From Spirosoma sp. (GTDB lineage Bacteria > Bacteroidota > Bacteroidia > Cytophagales > Spirosomataceae), in contig NZ_JAPLET010000025.1 of NCBI RefSeq assembly GCF_026391055.1, positions 283,112 to 347,111 of the forward strand: DNA of 64,000 bases, read 5' to 3'. The position numbers and the translations under genes are program-made. Positions 31,571 through 40,989 of the stretch are shown here, piece by piece. Positions within the stretch are counted from its first letter, which is position 1; each line of letters starts with the position of its first letter. A model generated the notes under the pieces. It had not been told where the DNA came from. It worked only from the letters and a program-made list of their open reading frames with translations, and did no database searches.

Positions 31571-33637
31571 TCAGCGGGTCAGTACACCCAGTTCAGCAAT
31601 GGATACAGTAGCATCGCTGGCCTCGGTTGTTTCGAGGGCGTCGAACTTCAGGAACCGGGCCGTTTGGGGCTTGTCGAAGCGAATCACCTGCTCAACGGGG
31701 TTGTTGTTAATGTTGTTGAACGCCCCCTGACTTACCGGTGCCGACCATGTTTTCCCGTCCTGGCTGACCGAAACGGCATATCGGTACACAATGCCCGTCT
31801 TTTTCCCATCCTGACGGGGCACGTATGTAAAACCTTTCAGCGGCAGTTGCTCGCCCAAATCCAGCACCACCGATGTTGGGTTTTCGGGTTGCTTGCGTTG
31901 CTGCCAGAAAGTGTCCGCGTTGCCGTCGATTAATCGGACAACTTCTTTTTTCGGTGCTGTCTCACCGGCTGATACGACGGTCCATTTTGCCGGACTAATG
32001 TCGAACTCAGCCGTTACGGGGCTGCTCGCCTTTTTCATGTTATCAACGAAGGCACGAGCTTTCACTACGCCACCCTGCGGTAAGGCAACGGCCTGCGTAA
32101 AGCGCTGACTCCGGGCGGTAGGTTCCGAACCATCTGTGGTATAGGTAATGACCGGGTCGGTCGTTTTGGGACAGGCAATCGTAACCATACCCTCTTTATT
32201 GCGGCTGATAACGGGCGTCACGATCAACTCGGGTGCGTTATACATTTCAATGTGCCGAATCAGCGGACTGGCTTTCGACTCGTCGATGCTCACCCGAATT
32301 TTGCTGGTCGTAACGGTCGGAAATCGCAGAATACGCCGGTTGCCGATGGTCGTTCCGCTGGCAATGGTCTGATAGCCGTCTTTCTGCCAGGCTGCTACCG
32401 AGAATTTTTTCACCCGCTGGCCCAGCGCAATGTACTCTTCAATCAGCAGCCGGTTGAGGGTTGTAGGCTTACCCAGGTCAATCTCCAGTGTCGCTTGCTT
32501 GGCGCCTTCGGCAGCGGCCCAGTACGTATCCCGGCTGGCATCGAGCACATTACCGGCGGCAAAGGTCGAAGCCTTGCTGAACACGCTATTGCTGGTTATT
32601 TTCTTCCCACCGGCCAGGTTATGCGTGGCCTTGTCGGTATAGGCTTTCAGCGCCATCAGCTGTTTTACGTCGTTTTCATGCACCAGCCCCCGCCGATCGA
32701 CGGGCAGGTTCAGGAGCCAGTTGCCGTTTCGGCCTATGGAGCTGTAATAAATATCGACCAGGTGTTCCAGCGACTTCACTTTGGTATCTTCACTGGCGTG
32801 GTAATACCAGCCCGGCCGGATGGAGCAGTTTACTTCCGTAGGTACCCAATGCGTACCGTCTTCGTGACCCAGCGTCAGCTCCCAATAGTTTGGGTAAGCA
32901 GGGTAAACTTTATCGCGGTTGAGTGTGCTCCAGTTGGTTTCGCCCGCATACCCATCTTCGTTGCCCACCCATCGGATATCGGGACCGGCATCGCTGAAGA
33001 TAACGGCGTTGGGCTGGTATTTACGGACGGTTTCTATGAATCCTGGCCAGTCGTAGACCTGTTTCTTGCCGTTCGGTCCTTCGCCATTTGCCCCGTCGAA
33101 CCAGACCTCAAACACATCGCCGTACTGGGTTAGCACTTCCTGAAGGGTTTTCTTGAACACCTCGTTGTATTCCGGCGTCCCGTAGGCCGGGTGGTTGCGG
33201 TCCCAGGGCGACAGGTACACACCGAACTTCAGTCCGTATTCCTTACAAGCCTCCGATAAATCCTTCAGTACATCGCCCTTTCCGTTTCGCCATTTGCTGT
33301 TTTTGACCGAGTGCTCGGCGTATTTCGACGGCCACAGGCAGAAGCCGTCATGGTGTTTGGCCGTAATGACGATCCCTTCCATACCCGCTTCTTTCGCCAC
33401 CTTGGCCCACTGCCGGCAATCGAGCTGCGTTGGATTGAACTGATCGGGCGTTTCGGTGCCGTGCCCCCACTCTTCATTAGTGAAGGTGTTCATATTGAAA
33501 TGGACAAAGGCATAGTACTTAAGCTTATGCCAGGCAAGCTGGCGGGCCGATGGAACGGCACCGTACGGGGCTGGAGTCTGAGCTACCGATAAAAGAGAAA
33601 AACTGACAAAAGCGGCAAGAAGTGTGAGTCGACGCAT
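31571..33637 (-). CDS. GH29 alpha-L-fucosidase with F5/8-type carbohydrate-binding domains
   Basis: 688 residues from the ATG at 33637, which starts a signal peptide (MRRLTLLAAFVSFSLLSVAQ); the frame is open to 33703 but adds a non-conserved head. Catalytic GH29 barrel: HFNMNTFTNEEWGHGTE, ITAKHHDGFCLWPS and VWFDGANGEG, the Asp of the last being the nucleophile. Downstream come discoidin (F5/8 C)-like and chitobiase-like modules (AKQATLEIDLGKPTTLNRL; TYTTDGSEPT; SVVLDLGEQLPLKGF). It removes fucose from glycans. It is the first gene of the three-glycosidase set, divergent from the mannonate-dehydratase-like gene. Confidence 0.94.
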   Translation of the reverse strand: MRRLTLLAAFVSFSLLSVAQTPAPYGAVPSARQLAWHKLKYYAFVHFNMNTFTNEEWGHGTETPDQFNPTQLDCRQWAKVAKEAGMEGIVITAKHHDGFCLWPSKYAEHSVKNSKWRNGKGDVLKDLSEACKEYGLKFGVYLSPWDRNHPAYGTPEYNEVFKKTLQEVLTQYGDVFEVWFDGANGEGPNGKKQVYDWPGFIETVRKYQPNAVIFSDAGPDIRWVGNEDGYAGETNWSTLNRDKVYPAYPNYWELTLGHEDGTHWVPTEVNCSIRPGWYYHASEDTKVKSLEHLVDIYYSSIGRNGNWLLNLPVDRRGLVHENDVKQLMALKAYTDKATHNLAGGKKITSNSVFSKASTFAAGNVLDASRDTYWAAAEGAKQATLEIDLGKPTTLNRLLIEEYIALGQRVKKFSVAAWQKDGYQTIASGTTIGNRRILRFPTVTTSKIRVSIDESKASPLIRHIEMYNAPELIVTPVISRNKEGMVTIACPKTTDPVITYTTDGSEPTARSQRFTQAVALPQGGVVKARAFVDNMKKASSPVTAEFDISPAKWTVVSAGETAPKKEVVRLIDGNADTFWQQRKQPENPTSVVLDLGEQLPLKGFTYVPRQDGKKTGIVYRYAVSVSQDGKTWSAPVSQGAFNNINNNPVEQVIRFDKPQTARFLKFDALETTEASDATVSIAELGVLTR

Positions 33638-33911
33638 AGATTGAGAACTGGAAGCTGGGGCTACTACTGCCTGTACTCGAAAAACAGACAATTTTGAATA
33701 CATTAATTTATATTATTGCTAGAGTAGATGGGATTTCAGCGGCTTACCGCAAAAATACCCCGTTTCCTGATAGTATTTCGCAAGGAATCTTTTTTGACTG
33801 GCCGTCGGCATAAGTAAGCCCTTGCCAATATCCGGCTTTACAGCTAGGCGCCATCACAGCAGCGTAGCGGCCAAACCGGATTGACCCATTCAGAAGACCC
33901 TCTAAGAAATC

Positions 33912-35024
33912 GTGAAAAACTCGCGTCGTCATTTCCTGAAAAACAGTGCTTCCGCAGCCGCCCTATCGCTGGCGGGCCCGCACGCCGGTGCACTCAGCCA
34001 ACCGACTTCCTCTCCCCTCGCCTACGTCAAGGACGGCGGTATGCAGCTTTGTCTGGCTCACTTTTATGGCATGGATAAACGGCGCATCGAACTGTCGAAG
34101 CAACTTCAGGTGCTGAACGCGGTAGGGGGTATTAACGCCCGGCCGCTGGGCATTACCGACGCTCAGCCGTGGGAGTACAAAGCCATCATGGCGGTTAAAG
34201 AGGCCTGGGCCAAAGAGGGACTGACGTTTAAGGTCGTTGAAGGACCACCCGCCCTCTATGAAAAAACCAAGCTGGGGCTACCCGGTCGGGATGAAGAGAT
34301 CGACAACTTCATTCTGTTTATCCGAAACCTGGCCAAAGCGGGCATCGACACCATCTGCTACAACTGGATGCCCGTTATCAGTTGGGCGCGTACCAGTCTG
34401 GACCTACCCAGCCGGGGCGGGGCTCTGGTGAGTGCATTTGATATTGATAACATAAAAGACAATAGCCTAACGACCTTCGGCACCTTTACCAAGGAAGTCA
34501 TGTGGAAAAACCTGGAATACTTCCTGAAAGCCGTAGTGCCGGAAGCCGAAAAGAAAGGCATCAAACTAGCCCTCCACCCCGACGACCCGCCGGTGGATGC
34601 CATCCGGGGAATTCCACGTATTATGATCTCAGCCGATGCTTTCAAGCGAATGATCGAACTGGTACCCAGCCCCAGCAATGGCATTACGCTCTGTCAGGGT
34701 ACGTTTGCGACCATGGGCGAAGATATCCCATCGGTCATTAACTACTTTGGCAAACGCGGCAAAATCCATTTCGTGCATTTCCGTGATGTGCGGGGTAGCC
34801 GCAATCACTTTGAGGAAACCTTCCACGACGACGGCAAAACCAATATGTACGAAGCCATGAAAACCTACTACGACATTGGTTTCCGGGGGCCTATGCGCCC
34901 CGACCACGTACCGACCATGGCTGGCGACAGCAACGAACACCCTGGCTACAGCAACATAGGTGTGCTCTTTGCTATTGGGTACATGCGCGGCTTACTAGAA
35001 GCCATTGCCAGACAGCACCGGTAG
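33912..35024 (+). CDS. Mannonate-dehydratase-like protein with Tat signal
   Basis: 370 residues, starting at a GTG (33912). The N-terminus NSRRHFLKNSASAAALSLAG is a twin-arginine (Tat) signal. The body is a TIM-barrel of the UxuA (D-mannonate dehydratase) type, with ALHPDDPPV, VHFRDVRGS, ETFHDDGKTNM and MRPDHVPTM matching metal-binding segments. UxuA itself works in the cytoplasm on hexuronate breakdown; a folded export through Tat is odd and may mean a periplasmic sugar-acid dehydratase or a diverged epimerase. It diverges from the GH29-GH20-GH92 set, so a shared control region of 274 bases is possible. Confidence 0.8.
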   Translation: MKNSRRHFLKNSASAAALSLAGPHAGALSQPTSSPLAYVKDGGMQLCLAHFYGMDKRRIELSKQLQVLNAVGGINARPLGITDAQPWEYKAIMAVKEAWAKEGLTFKVVEGPPALYEKTKLGLPGRDEEIDNFILFIRNLAKAGIDTICYNWMPVISWARTSLDLPSRGGALVSAFDIDNIKDNSLTTFGTFTKEVMWKNLEYFLKAVVPEAEKKGIKLALHPDDPPVDAIRGIPRIMISADAFKRMIELVPSPSNGITLCQGTFATMGEDIPSVINYFGKRGKIHFVHFRDVRGSRNHFEETFHDDGKTNMYEAMKTYYDIGFRGPMRPDHVPTMAGDSNEHPGYSNIGVLFAIGYMRGLLEAIARQHR

Positions 35025-35422
35025 CAAGCCCTTCGTTTGCCTGACTAAGACATTACTGCTGGTCGGGCAAATGAGCGTTTTCGTGAACGAAAGCGTTAAA
35101 ACTATAAATTGTATTAATTCGAGAAATAGCCAATAATTTGTTTTCCAGACTTGAAGAATTAAAAATGGTACATTTAGAATAAAACTCTTGGTGGTCAGTA
35201 AATCTTAAGGTTGCGTCAATCAACGTATTAGGAATAGCAACCGGTGCATATAGTTTAGCGCCGGTTGCCTGGCTACCTTTACAGGCTACTACTAACGTAG
35301 ACAGAATTTCTTTGTCTACTAAAACGTAGAAACTTCACCTTTCCCTGAACCCAGCGCCAGGTTTGTTTACCGTCATATCTAGTCAGAGATAGCCTGTCTA
35401 CGCTTCGATGAATGGGACTCGA
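35025..35422. other. Intergenic region with stem-loops and a repeated 12-mer
   Basis: 398 bases without a gene. Contains TTTTCGTGAACG at 35078-35089, a 12-mer found twice more at 53.3-53.4 kb; a stem GCAACCGG (35237-35244) with CCGGTTGC (35261-35268); and a second small stem around GTAGACA/TTGTCTAC near 35300-35320. One of the stems may terminate the mannonate-dehydratase-like transcript, though none has a T run. Confidence 0.45.
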
Positions 35423-36217
35423 TTAGACAATGGTCTTGGTAACACCCCCATCTACCCGGACGGCCGCTCCGTTGGTGGCAGAGGCTAGGGAACTTGACAG
35501 ATAAGCCACCAGATTGGCTATTTCCTGGGTTGTGGCAAACCGTTTGATAATGGAGGTCGGGCGGGCCTGTTTGAAGAAGTCCTTTTCCATTTCCTCGACC
35601 GACACCTGACGGCTGGCGGCCATACTGCCGATAAAGTCACCAACCCCTTCGGATAAGGTCGGGCCAGGCAGCACCGTATTGACGGTCACGTCGGTGCCGG
35701 TGGTCAGTTCGGCTAACCCGCGCGAGATGGCCAGCTGAGCCGTCTTCGTCGTGCCGTAGTGAATCATCTCCGTCGGGATTTGCAGCGCCGATTCACTGGA
35801 GACAAAAATGATTCGCCCCCATCCGTTGGCCAACATGTTGGGGAAATAATGGCGGGAGAGCCGAACTCCACTCATCACATTGACCTCAAAAAACCTGAAC
35901 CAGTCTTCATCAGATATCTGCGTAAATTCCCTAGGCTCAAATATGCCCACGTTATTGATCAGTATGTCCACCTGAGGTAGTTGGGCTAACAAGGCGTTTA
36001 TTTCCTCGACCTGACTGAAGTCAGCGGCAATGCCTTGAAACCGGGTACCGGGCAATTCAGCCATCAGTTGATGGACCAGGGCATCGACTCGGCCCTGATT
36101 TCGGCCATTGAGTATGACTTCGACCCCTTCCTGAGCCAATGTTTTAGCAATCGCCAACCCAATGCCCGCCGTTGATCCGGTTACCAAAGCGGTTTTTCCG
36201 CGTAGCTGCAAATCCAT
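35423..36217 (-). CDS. SDR-family oxidoreductase
   Basis: 264 residues, classical short-chain dehydrogenase: nucleotide-binding TGSTAGIG at ~14-21, NNVG at ~88-91, catalytic Ser in VSSESALQ, and YGTTK with the Tyr and Lys of the active site (~154-158). The Arg/Asn at the end of beta-2 (LNGRNQGR) suggests preference for NADP(H). The substrate is unknown. Monocistronic, followed by a 398-base gap and preceded by 226 bases. Confidence 0.9.
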   Translation of the reverse strand: MDLQLRGKTALVTGSTAGIGLAIAKTLAQEGVEVILNGRNQGRVDALVHQLMAELPGTRFQGIAADFSQVEEINALLAQLPQVDILINNVGIFEPREFTQISDEDWFRFFEVNVMSGVRLSRHYFPNMLANGWGRIIFVSSESALQIPTEMIHYGTTKTAQLAISRGLAELTTGTDVTVNTVLPGPTLSEGVGDFIGSMAASRQVSVEEMEKDFFKQARPTSIIKRFATTQEIANLVAYLSSSLASATNGAAVRVDGGVTKTIV

Positions 36218-36443
36218 TTTATTCGTGTTTAAGCTTTGATACTTTAGTCAAGTAGGCCTGGTGCCCACTGGTCAGAATTGGTACACTATGCACAATGCCA
36301 TTGGCTCAACCCACACGGCTACCCGTTCTATCACAGGAGTATAGGTGGCCATCAGATTAAGGTGGTACTCTATTGCCAGACCGTCACCAGCCGCCTACCG
36401 GTTTCTGGTGACGGTCGAGCTACGGATGTGATTAGCCGAAAAG

Positions 36444-36758
36444 CTATAGGGTGATTCCCTGCGTAAAGAACAACAGGACGTTGTCATGGCTGTAGTTTTG
36501 GTGCACGGGCTTGTTGGCATCCGCGTCGCCAGCCACAAAATTGTAGGTGCCTGGATAGTTGCCATCCTGGGAATCCTCTACGCTTCCGGCCAACGTGTTG
36601 CCAGCCATCAGGCCATAACCAACCAGGCTAAATGTAAAGGCATTCGTCGTCTCATCAATGACCGTCACCTCCGAGACTAAATACCCCCCTTCTTCCGTTT
36701 CCATCAGGGGTTGCTGGGATGCCAATTGGGCTTGTAGATACTCGTAGGGCGTTTGCAT
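36444..36758 (-). CDS. Hypothetical protein (104 aa)
   Basis: 104 residues, no signal peptide or known domain. The composition (GGYLVSEVTVIDETTNAFTFSLVGYG in strand-like stretches) is plausible for a small beta protein and there is no competing reading frame. No neighbour suggests a role. Confidence 0.5.
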   Translation of the reverse strand: MQTPYEYLQAQLASQQPLMETEEGGYLVSEVTVIDETTNAFTFSLVGYGLMAGNTLAGSVEDSQDGNYPGTYNFVAGDADANKPVHQNYSHDNVLLFFTQGITL

Positions 36759-38008
36759 GTTGTTTTTTCTATAACAACCCAGGCGACACGCTCACTGTTT
36801 ATAGACTTTGTATTGCCCCCTTATTCAGGCCAAAAGACGATTGGTTTTTGGTGAGTAACGTTTTAAAATAAGCCGGGTTGTTCGGGCAACAGCAGTAGGC
36901 GTTTGTGACGACGAAAACCACCTGTGAAGGGCGAGGAATAGCGTGCCGGGGTTGGGCTGTCGAGTATAGTGCACCAATTGAATATTACGATCAAACTGAC
37001 CACCGCCCGGGCTACCCCGCCGATTCCGTCAACTCCAGAGCAGTCGATTCCGCCAGTAATGGGCCAAGTACATCTGTCTAATTTTAAGTATGTACAACTT
37101 CCTGGACTGGCTGTATGTAGGCGAACACTGAATGAAACATCCTGATTAACCAGACTCTGAATTTATCCGTGAGCAGACGAGCAAATTGTCCGGTTTGGTT
37201 AAGCTGAAGCCTATAAAGGCCTTCAATTGGCGTGGCTATATCAGCACTGGAGAAAGCTGATTCGCCAGGCCGCATGGCTGGCCGCCTATCGCCTGATCTA
37301 GACAAATGCCTTACGATAAGAAAGCCGCTTTTTCTAAACAATTGGCTTACACCGATGGGGGCCTCTGGTCAACCCTCCTGAAATGTCCACGGATAAGACG
37401 GGCGTACAGGGGCAGGGCCTTTTTTTTTAGATGCGCCCGTATCCTCACTTTTTTAGTTCAGTTTCAACTTTCTCATTAAACAAAAGTAGTACCCAGACAA
37501 GTCGGCGACTTGATAGAAGTGGGTAGATCTCACGCGAATCAAATGGTTAACAGGAGTCGCCATAAACGTCCAGACGATGCTGATAGCGGCCGCTATCAGA
37601 GCCATGATGCGCAGTCGACCGAAACCCACTCGTCGGCTGCGGGGCCACCAAGCGAATGAGCTTGTTTTACGAGACAGGAAGTACCTGTGAATCAGGTACA
37701 CGATGGGCAGTAATTTCTTGATCAGCAGGGAGATCGAATACGAATCGTGTTGAGGGGCTGGCCCCAGACGCCATCACGCTCTACTGATGACCCAATCGCT
37801 TCAGGAGTGAGGGTGCTTGTAGTAGAAACCCATTCCGTTGATTTTGCTCCTCTTTGACCGACCTCTCCGGTAGGTAGCCAGCAGGGAATGGCGGCTGATA
37901 GACCTGTTGAAGCGCTGGCGATAGCGCTAAAGGTAACTTCCTCCATGTAGCCTGATAGCTTATTGTGCTCAAGTAAACCAGCTTAATCACATGTAACGAC
38001 AGGTAGCT
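36759..38008. other. 1.25-kb gene-poor region, probably decayed sequence
   Basis: Only weak minus-strand ORFs (37084-37341, 37453-37701, 37722-37946) with odd composition and no recognised domain. The part around 37144-37300 resembles a stretch at 46190-46345 (see the repeat entries). The overall look is of gene or element debris upstream of the alcohol dehydrogenase gene. I see no clear promoter or RNA gene. Confidence 0.45.
37144..37300. repeat. Dispersed repeat copy A (partner at 46190-46345)
   Basis: Shares blocks in the same order with 46190-46345: CTGAAT, CCGTGAGC, GGTTT, a CCnATAAAGG block and GAAAG..GATTCG, giving clear but imperfect similarity over ~150 bases. The minus-strand ORF here (37084-37341, 85 aa) begins MFRK and contains RPGESAF and FRV, paralleling MFKK, RPPDESPF and FRV in the ORF at 46183-46383. 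It could be a small gene family, or a decayed repeated element. Confidence 0.45.
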
Positions 38009-39169
38009 ATGTTAGCAATGAATTTTCGCGGTCCCCGTCAAATCAGGCTAGACCGGAACAAGCCCGAGCCGGAAATCAAGCATCCCTATGATGCTATTGT
38101 CCGGGTCACCCGATCCCTAATTTGCGGCTCCGACCTCCACCTCTATCACGGTCGGGTGCCCGATACCCGGGTGGGCATGACCTTTGGCCATGAGTTTACC
38201 GGCGTAGTCGAAGCGGTAGGCTCGGGCGTGCAAAAGCTGAAAGTAGGCGACCATGTGCTGGTGCCGTTTAACGTAGCCTGTGGCACCTGCCCGCACTGTA
38301 AGCAGGAACTCTACGGCAACTGCAATGAGTCCAATCCGGAAGCCACCGCTGTTGGCGGCTTTTTTGGCTATGCCCACACCGGCGGGGGCTATGATGGCGG
38401 ACAGGCCGAATACGTTCGGGTACCCTACGCCGATGTGAGCCCCACCAAAATCCCCGAAGGAATGGACCTGGAAAACGCCGTTCTGCTGACCGACGTGGTG
38501 CCCACGGGCTATCAGGCGGCCGAGCAGGGCGGCATCCAAAAAGGCGATACCGTGGTGGTGTTTGGCGCTGGCCCGGTCGGTCTGATGGCGGCCCGTTTTG
38601 CCTGGTTTTTCGGGGCTACCCGGGTCATTGTGATTGACCATGTCGATTACCGCCTGGAGTTTGCCCGCAAGTTTGCCTTTGCTGAGGCTTACAACTTCCG
38701 GGAGATGAAAGACCCGGTGGTGTTCTTAAAAAAAGCCACCGATTACTTTGGCGCCGACGTCTGTATTGATGCGGTAGGCTGCGATGGCACCGGCAATGCT
38801 TTGCAATCCATCACCGGTAAAGGACTACTCCTGCAAGCCGGTGATGCCACGGCCCTGCACTGGGCGATTAACTCGGTAAAAAAAGGGGGCATTGTTTCCA
38901 TCATCGGCGTATACGGTCCTCCCTGGAACCTGGCACCCATTGGCAGTCTGATGAACAAAGGGATTACCGTGCGGGCCAATCAGGCCTCGGTGAAACGGCT
39001 GCTGCCCAAGCTGATTGATCACATCATGAGCGGCCGAATCAATCCCAAGGAAATCATTACCCACCGGCTACCGCTGGAAGAAGTGCCGGATGCGTACCGC
39101 ATGTTTTCCAGTAAGCTGGACCACATCGTCAAACCCTTGTTAATTCCGCCACGTGCCCATGCGGCTTAA
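38009..39169 (+). CDS. Zinc-dependent alcohol dehydrogenase (1)
   Basis: 386 residues, medium-chain dehydrogenase: catalytic zinc region LICGSDLHLYHG and GHEFTGVVEAVG, structural zinc cysteines in CGTCPHCKQELYGNC (~92-106), Rossmann motif GAGPVGLMAA. This glutathione-independent formaldehyde/alcohol dehydrogenase-like subgroup is common in stress-type clusters. It is 11 bases before the 181-aa gene. The second copy of the family at 41825-42991 is a clear paralogue, sharing CGSDLHL and the GHEF/M-GxV layout. Confidence 0.92.
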   Translation: MLAMNFRGPRQIRLDRNKPEPEIKHPYDAIVRVTRSLICGSDLHLYHGRVPDTRVGMTFGHEFTGVVEAVGSGVQKLKVGDHVLVPFNVACGTCPHCKQELYGNCNESNPEATAVGGFFGYAHTGGGYDGGQAEYVRVPYADVSPTKIPEGMDLENAVLLTDVVPTGYQAAEQGGIQKGDTVVVFGAGPVGLMAARFAWFFGATRVIVIDHVDYRLEFARKFAFAEAYNFREMKDPVVFLKKATDYFGADVCIDAVGCDGTGNALQSITGKGLLLQAGDATALHWAINSVKKGGIVSIIGVYGPPWNLAPIGSLMNKGITVRANQASVKRLLPKLIDHIMSGRINPKEIITHRLPLEEVPDAYRMFSSKLDHIVKPLLIPPRAHAA

Positions 39170-39180
39170 ACACTAAACGT

Positions 39181-39726
39181 ATGCAAACCGTACTAGAAGA
39201 TAGAATAGGTGAATTTCAGGACCGCAAGATTGCGAATCGAAACCAGAGAAACCGTACCAAAGACATACCTGGCTGGGGCATGGATGCCGATCCGGAAAAT
39301 GATCCCACCTACCCCATGAAGCATTGGAACGGGGCGGACCACGAGCGGCTCAGTTATGAAAAAGCACCCCAGCAGCCCCTCGACATCGAGGTCCTGCATT
39401 CGGTGGAGCGGCCGGGCATTACTCGTGTCTTTGGCACATCGTCACCGCCTTCGGGCCTCAGTGGGGCTGTCCGTCGCTATGCTTATCAGTTTAGTGAAGC
39501 GACCGCTACGCACTGGATGACGCTGATCTTGGCCGACCGGATCAACGCCATTGAGGGAAAGCTGAGTGACTTAACCCACGGCATTCTTCCCAACCCCTGG
39601 ATCGAAAGGGGCTGGCGAGCGGAATGGAAGTATAACCGCCCTGCTTTTATCCAAAAGACGGCGACTACGGCCTTGCTAATCACGGCTGGTTTCATGCTAC
39701 TAAACCGGAAAAACAAGCGTACGTAG
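39181..39726 (+). CDS. Hypothetical protein with C-terminal membrane segment (181 aa)
   Basis: 181 residues, no recognised domain. The N-terminal half is charged and Pro-rich (KDIPGWGMDADPENDPTYPM), the C-terminal end has a single membrane helix TTALLITAGFMLL followed by a basic tail (NRKNKRT). It starts 11 bases after the alcohol dehydrogenase stop, so the two are probably co-transcribed. Its presence beside the dehydrogenase suggests a shared stress role, but nothing in the sequence shows it. Confidence 0.7.
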   Translation: MQTVLEDRIGEFQDRKIANRNQRNRTKDIPGWGMDADPENDPTYPMKHWNGADHERLSYEKAPQQPLDIEVLHSVERPGITRVFGTSSPPSGLSGAVRRYAYQFSEATATHWMTLILADRINAIEGKLSDLTHGILPNPWIERGWRAEWKYNRPAFIQKTATTALLITAGFMLLNRKNKRT

Positions 39727-39864
39727 GGTTTAGTAAGCGGACATGATTATTGGTATCAACCCAGAAGAGGCCACCAGCTGAAAACTTTTGGGTTGATCCG
39801 TTTTGTCCCCGCTAGTTACCAAGTACCTGTTTACGGGTGCCCTATCATTTAAACCGACCCAATT

Positions 39865-40896
39865 ATGCCTACGAGCAGTCATCAATTAGAAGAAGTGTTT
39901 TCCGACGATACCTACCAGTTAACCGGTGTGGCGATCGCGAAAGACGGTCGTTTGTTTAGCTGTTATCCGTTATGGCCCGGCCCACACCAGTACAGTGTGG
40001 TCGAAATTTTACCCGATAACGGGGTGAAACCTTATCCGGACGAACGGTGGAACAGTTGGCAGGAAGGGGATAATGGAAAGGATAAATGGGTTTGTGTGCA
40101 GGCCGTCTATGTTGACGCCGAGAACAACCTGTGGGTGGTGGACCCGGCCTGCCCGAACATGGAACAGGTTTATGACGCTAGTTTCAAACTGGTGAAGTTC
40201 AATCTGGCTACCGACAGCATCGAAGAAGTCTACCGGTTTGAGGGCGTCCTGAGCCACAAAAGTTATATCAACGATGTGCGGGTCGATACCCAAAGAAAGG
40301 TAGCGTATTTAACCAACTCCAATGAAGGAGGAATTGTGGTCATTAATCTGGAAACGGGAACCATCCGGGAGGTATTGCGCCATCATCCTTCGGTGAAACA
40401 CGACCCTTCTTTTACCCTGATCGTGGACGGGAAGGAATTCAAAAAGCAAGGGCAGCCGGTACACCTCCAATCGGATGGCATTGCCTTAACACCGGATGGC
40501 GAATGGCTGTATTATAAACCGCTCACTGACAATAAACTCTACTGCATTCGCACGGAATTTTTGCGAAACGAAGCCTTGCCGGAAGCTCAACGGGAGGCTG
40601 CGGTGGAAGATTTGGGACGGTTTGCAGTGACGGACGGGATGATAGTTGACAAAAACGGCAACCTGTTCCTGGGCGATTACCAGCACTATAAACTGGTACG
40701 ACTAACGGCTGCCCATAAGCTGGAAGATGTCGTATCCGATGAAAGGCTGATCTGGCCCGATAGTTATTCCATTTCGACGGATGATTATCTATACATCAGT
40801 TGCTCCCAGATCAACAAGCAACCCGATTACAATGAAGGCGAAAACAAACGAACCACACCATATGCCATTTACCGGCTGAAATTGCCTGATGCCTAA
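39865..40896 (+). CDS. Major-royal-jelly/Yellow-type beta-propeller protein
   Basis: 343 residues. Propeller sequence with the typical MRJP pattern: AIAKDGRLFSCYPLWPGPHQYSVVEI near the N-terminus, LWVVDPACPNMEQ, YLTNSNEGGIVVINLETG, SDGIALTPDGEWLYYKPL and ISTDDYLYISC. Bacterial members are of unknown function; relatives include SMP-30/gluconolactonases and dopachrome-converting enzymes. No signal peptide. It lies in the plus-strand group with the two alcohol dehydrogenases, so oxidation of a lactone- or sugar-like compound is conceivable. Confidence 0.83.
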   Translation: MPTSSHQLEEVFSDDTYQLTGVAIAKDGRLFSCYPLWPGPHQYSVVEILPDNGVKPYPDERWNSWQEGDNGKDKWVCVQAVYVDAENNLWVVDPACPNMEQVYDASFKLVKFNLATDSIEEVYRFEGVLSHKSYINDVRVDTQRKVAYLTNSNEGGIVVINLETGTIREVLRHHPSVKHDPSFTLIVDGKEFKKQGQPVHLQSDGIALTPDGEWLYYKPLTDNKLYCIRTEFLRNEALPEAQREAAVEDLGRFAVTDGMIVDKNGNLFLGDYQHYKLVRLTAAHKLEDVVSDERLIWPDSYSISTDDYLYISCSQINKQPDYNEGENKRTTPYAIYRLKLPDA

Positions 40897-40989
40897 CTGA
40901 TGTCTTCTGCCCAACCCTTGAATTGTATGGGGCTAAAGAGCAGACTAGGCGGTTAAGCGAGTAAACAAACCTTATATCTTTCAGAAACT

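Noticed and set aside
37453..37946. Minus-strand open frames of 82 and 74 aa
   Set aside because: They overlap each other's neighbourhood in a decayed region, have odd composition and no recognised domain; not supported as genes.
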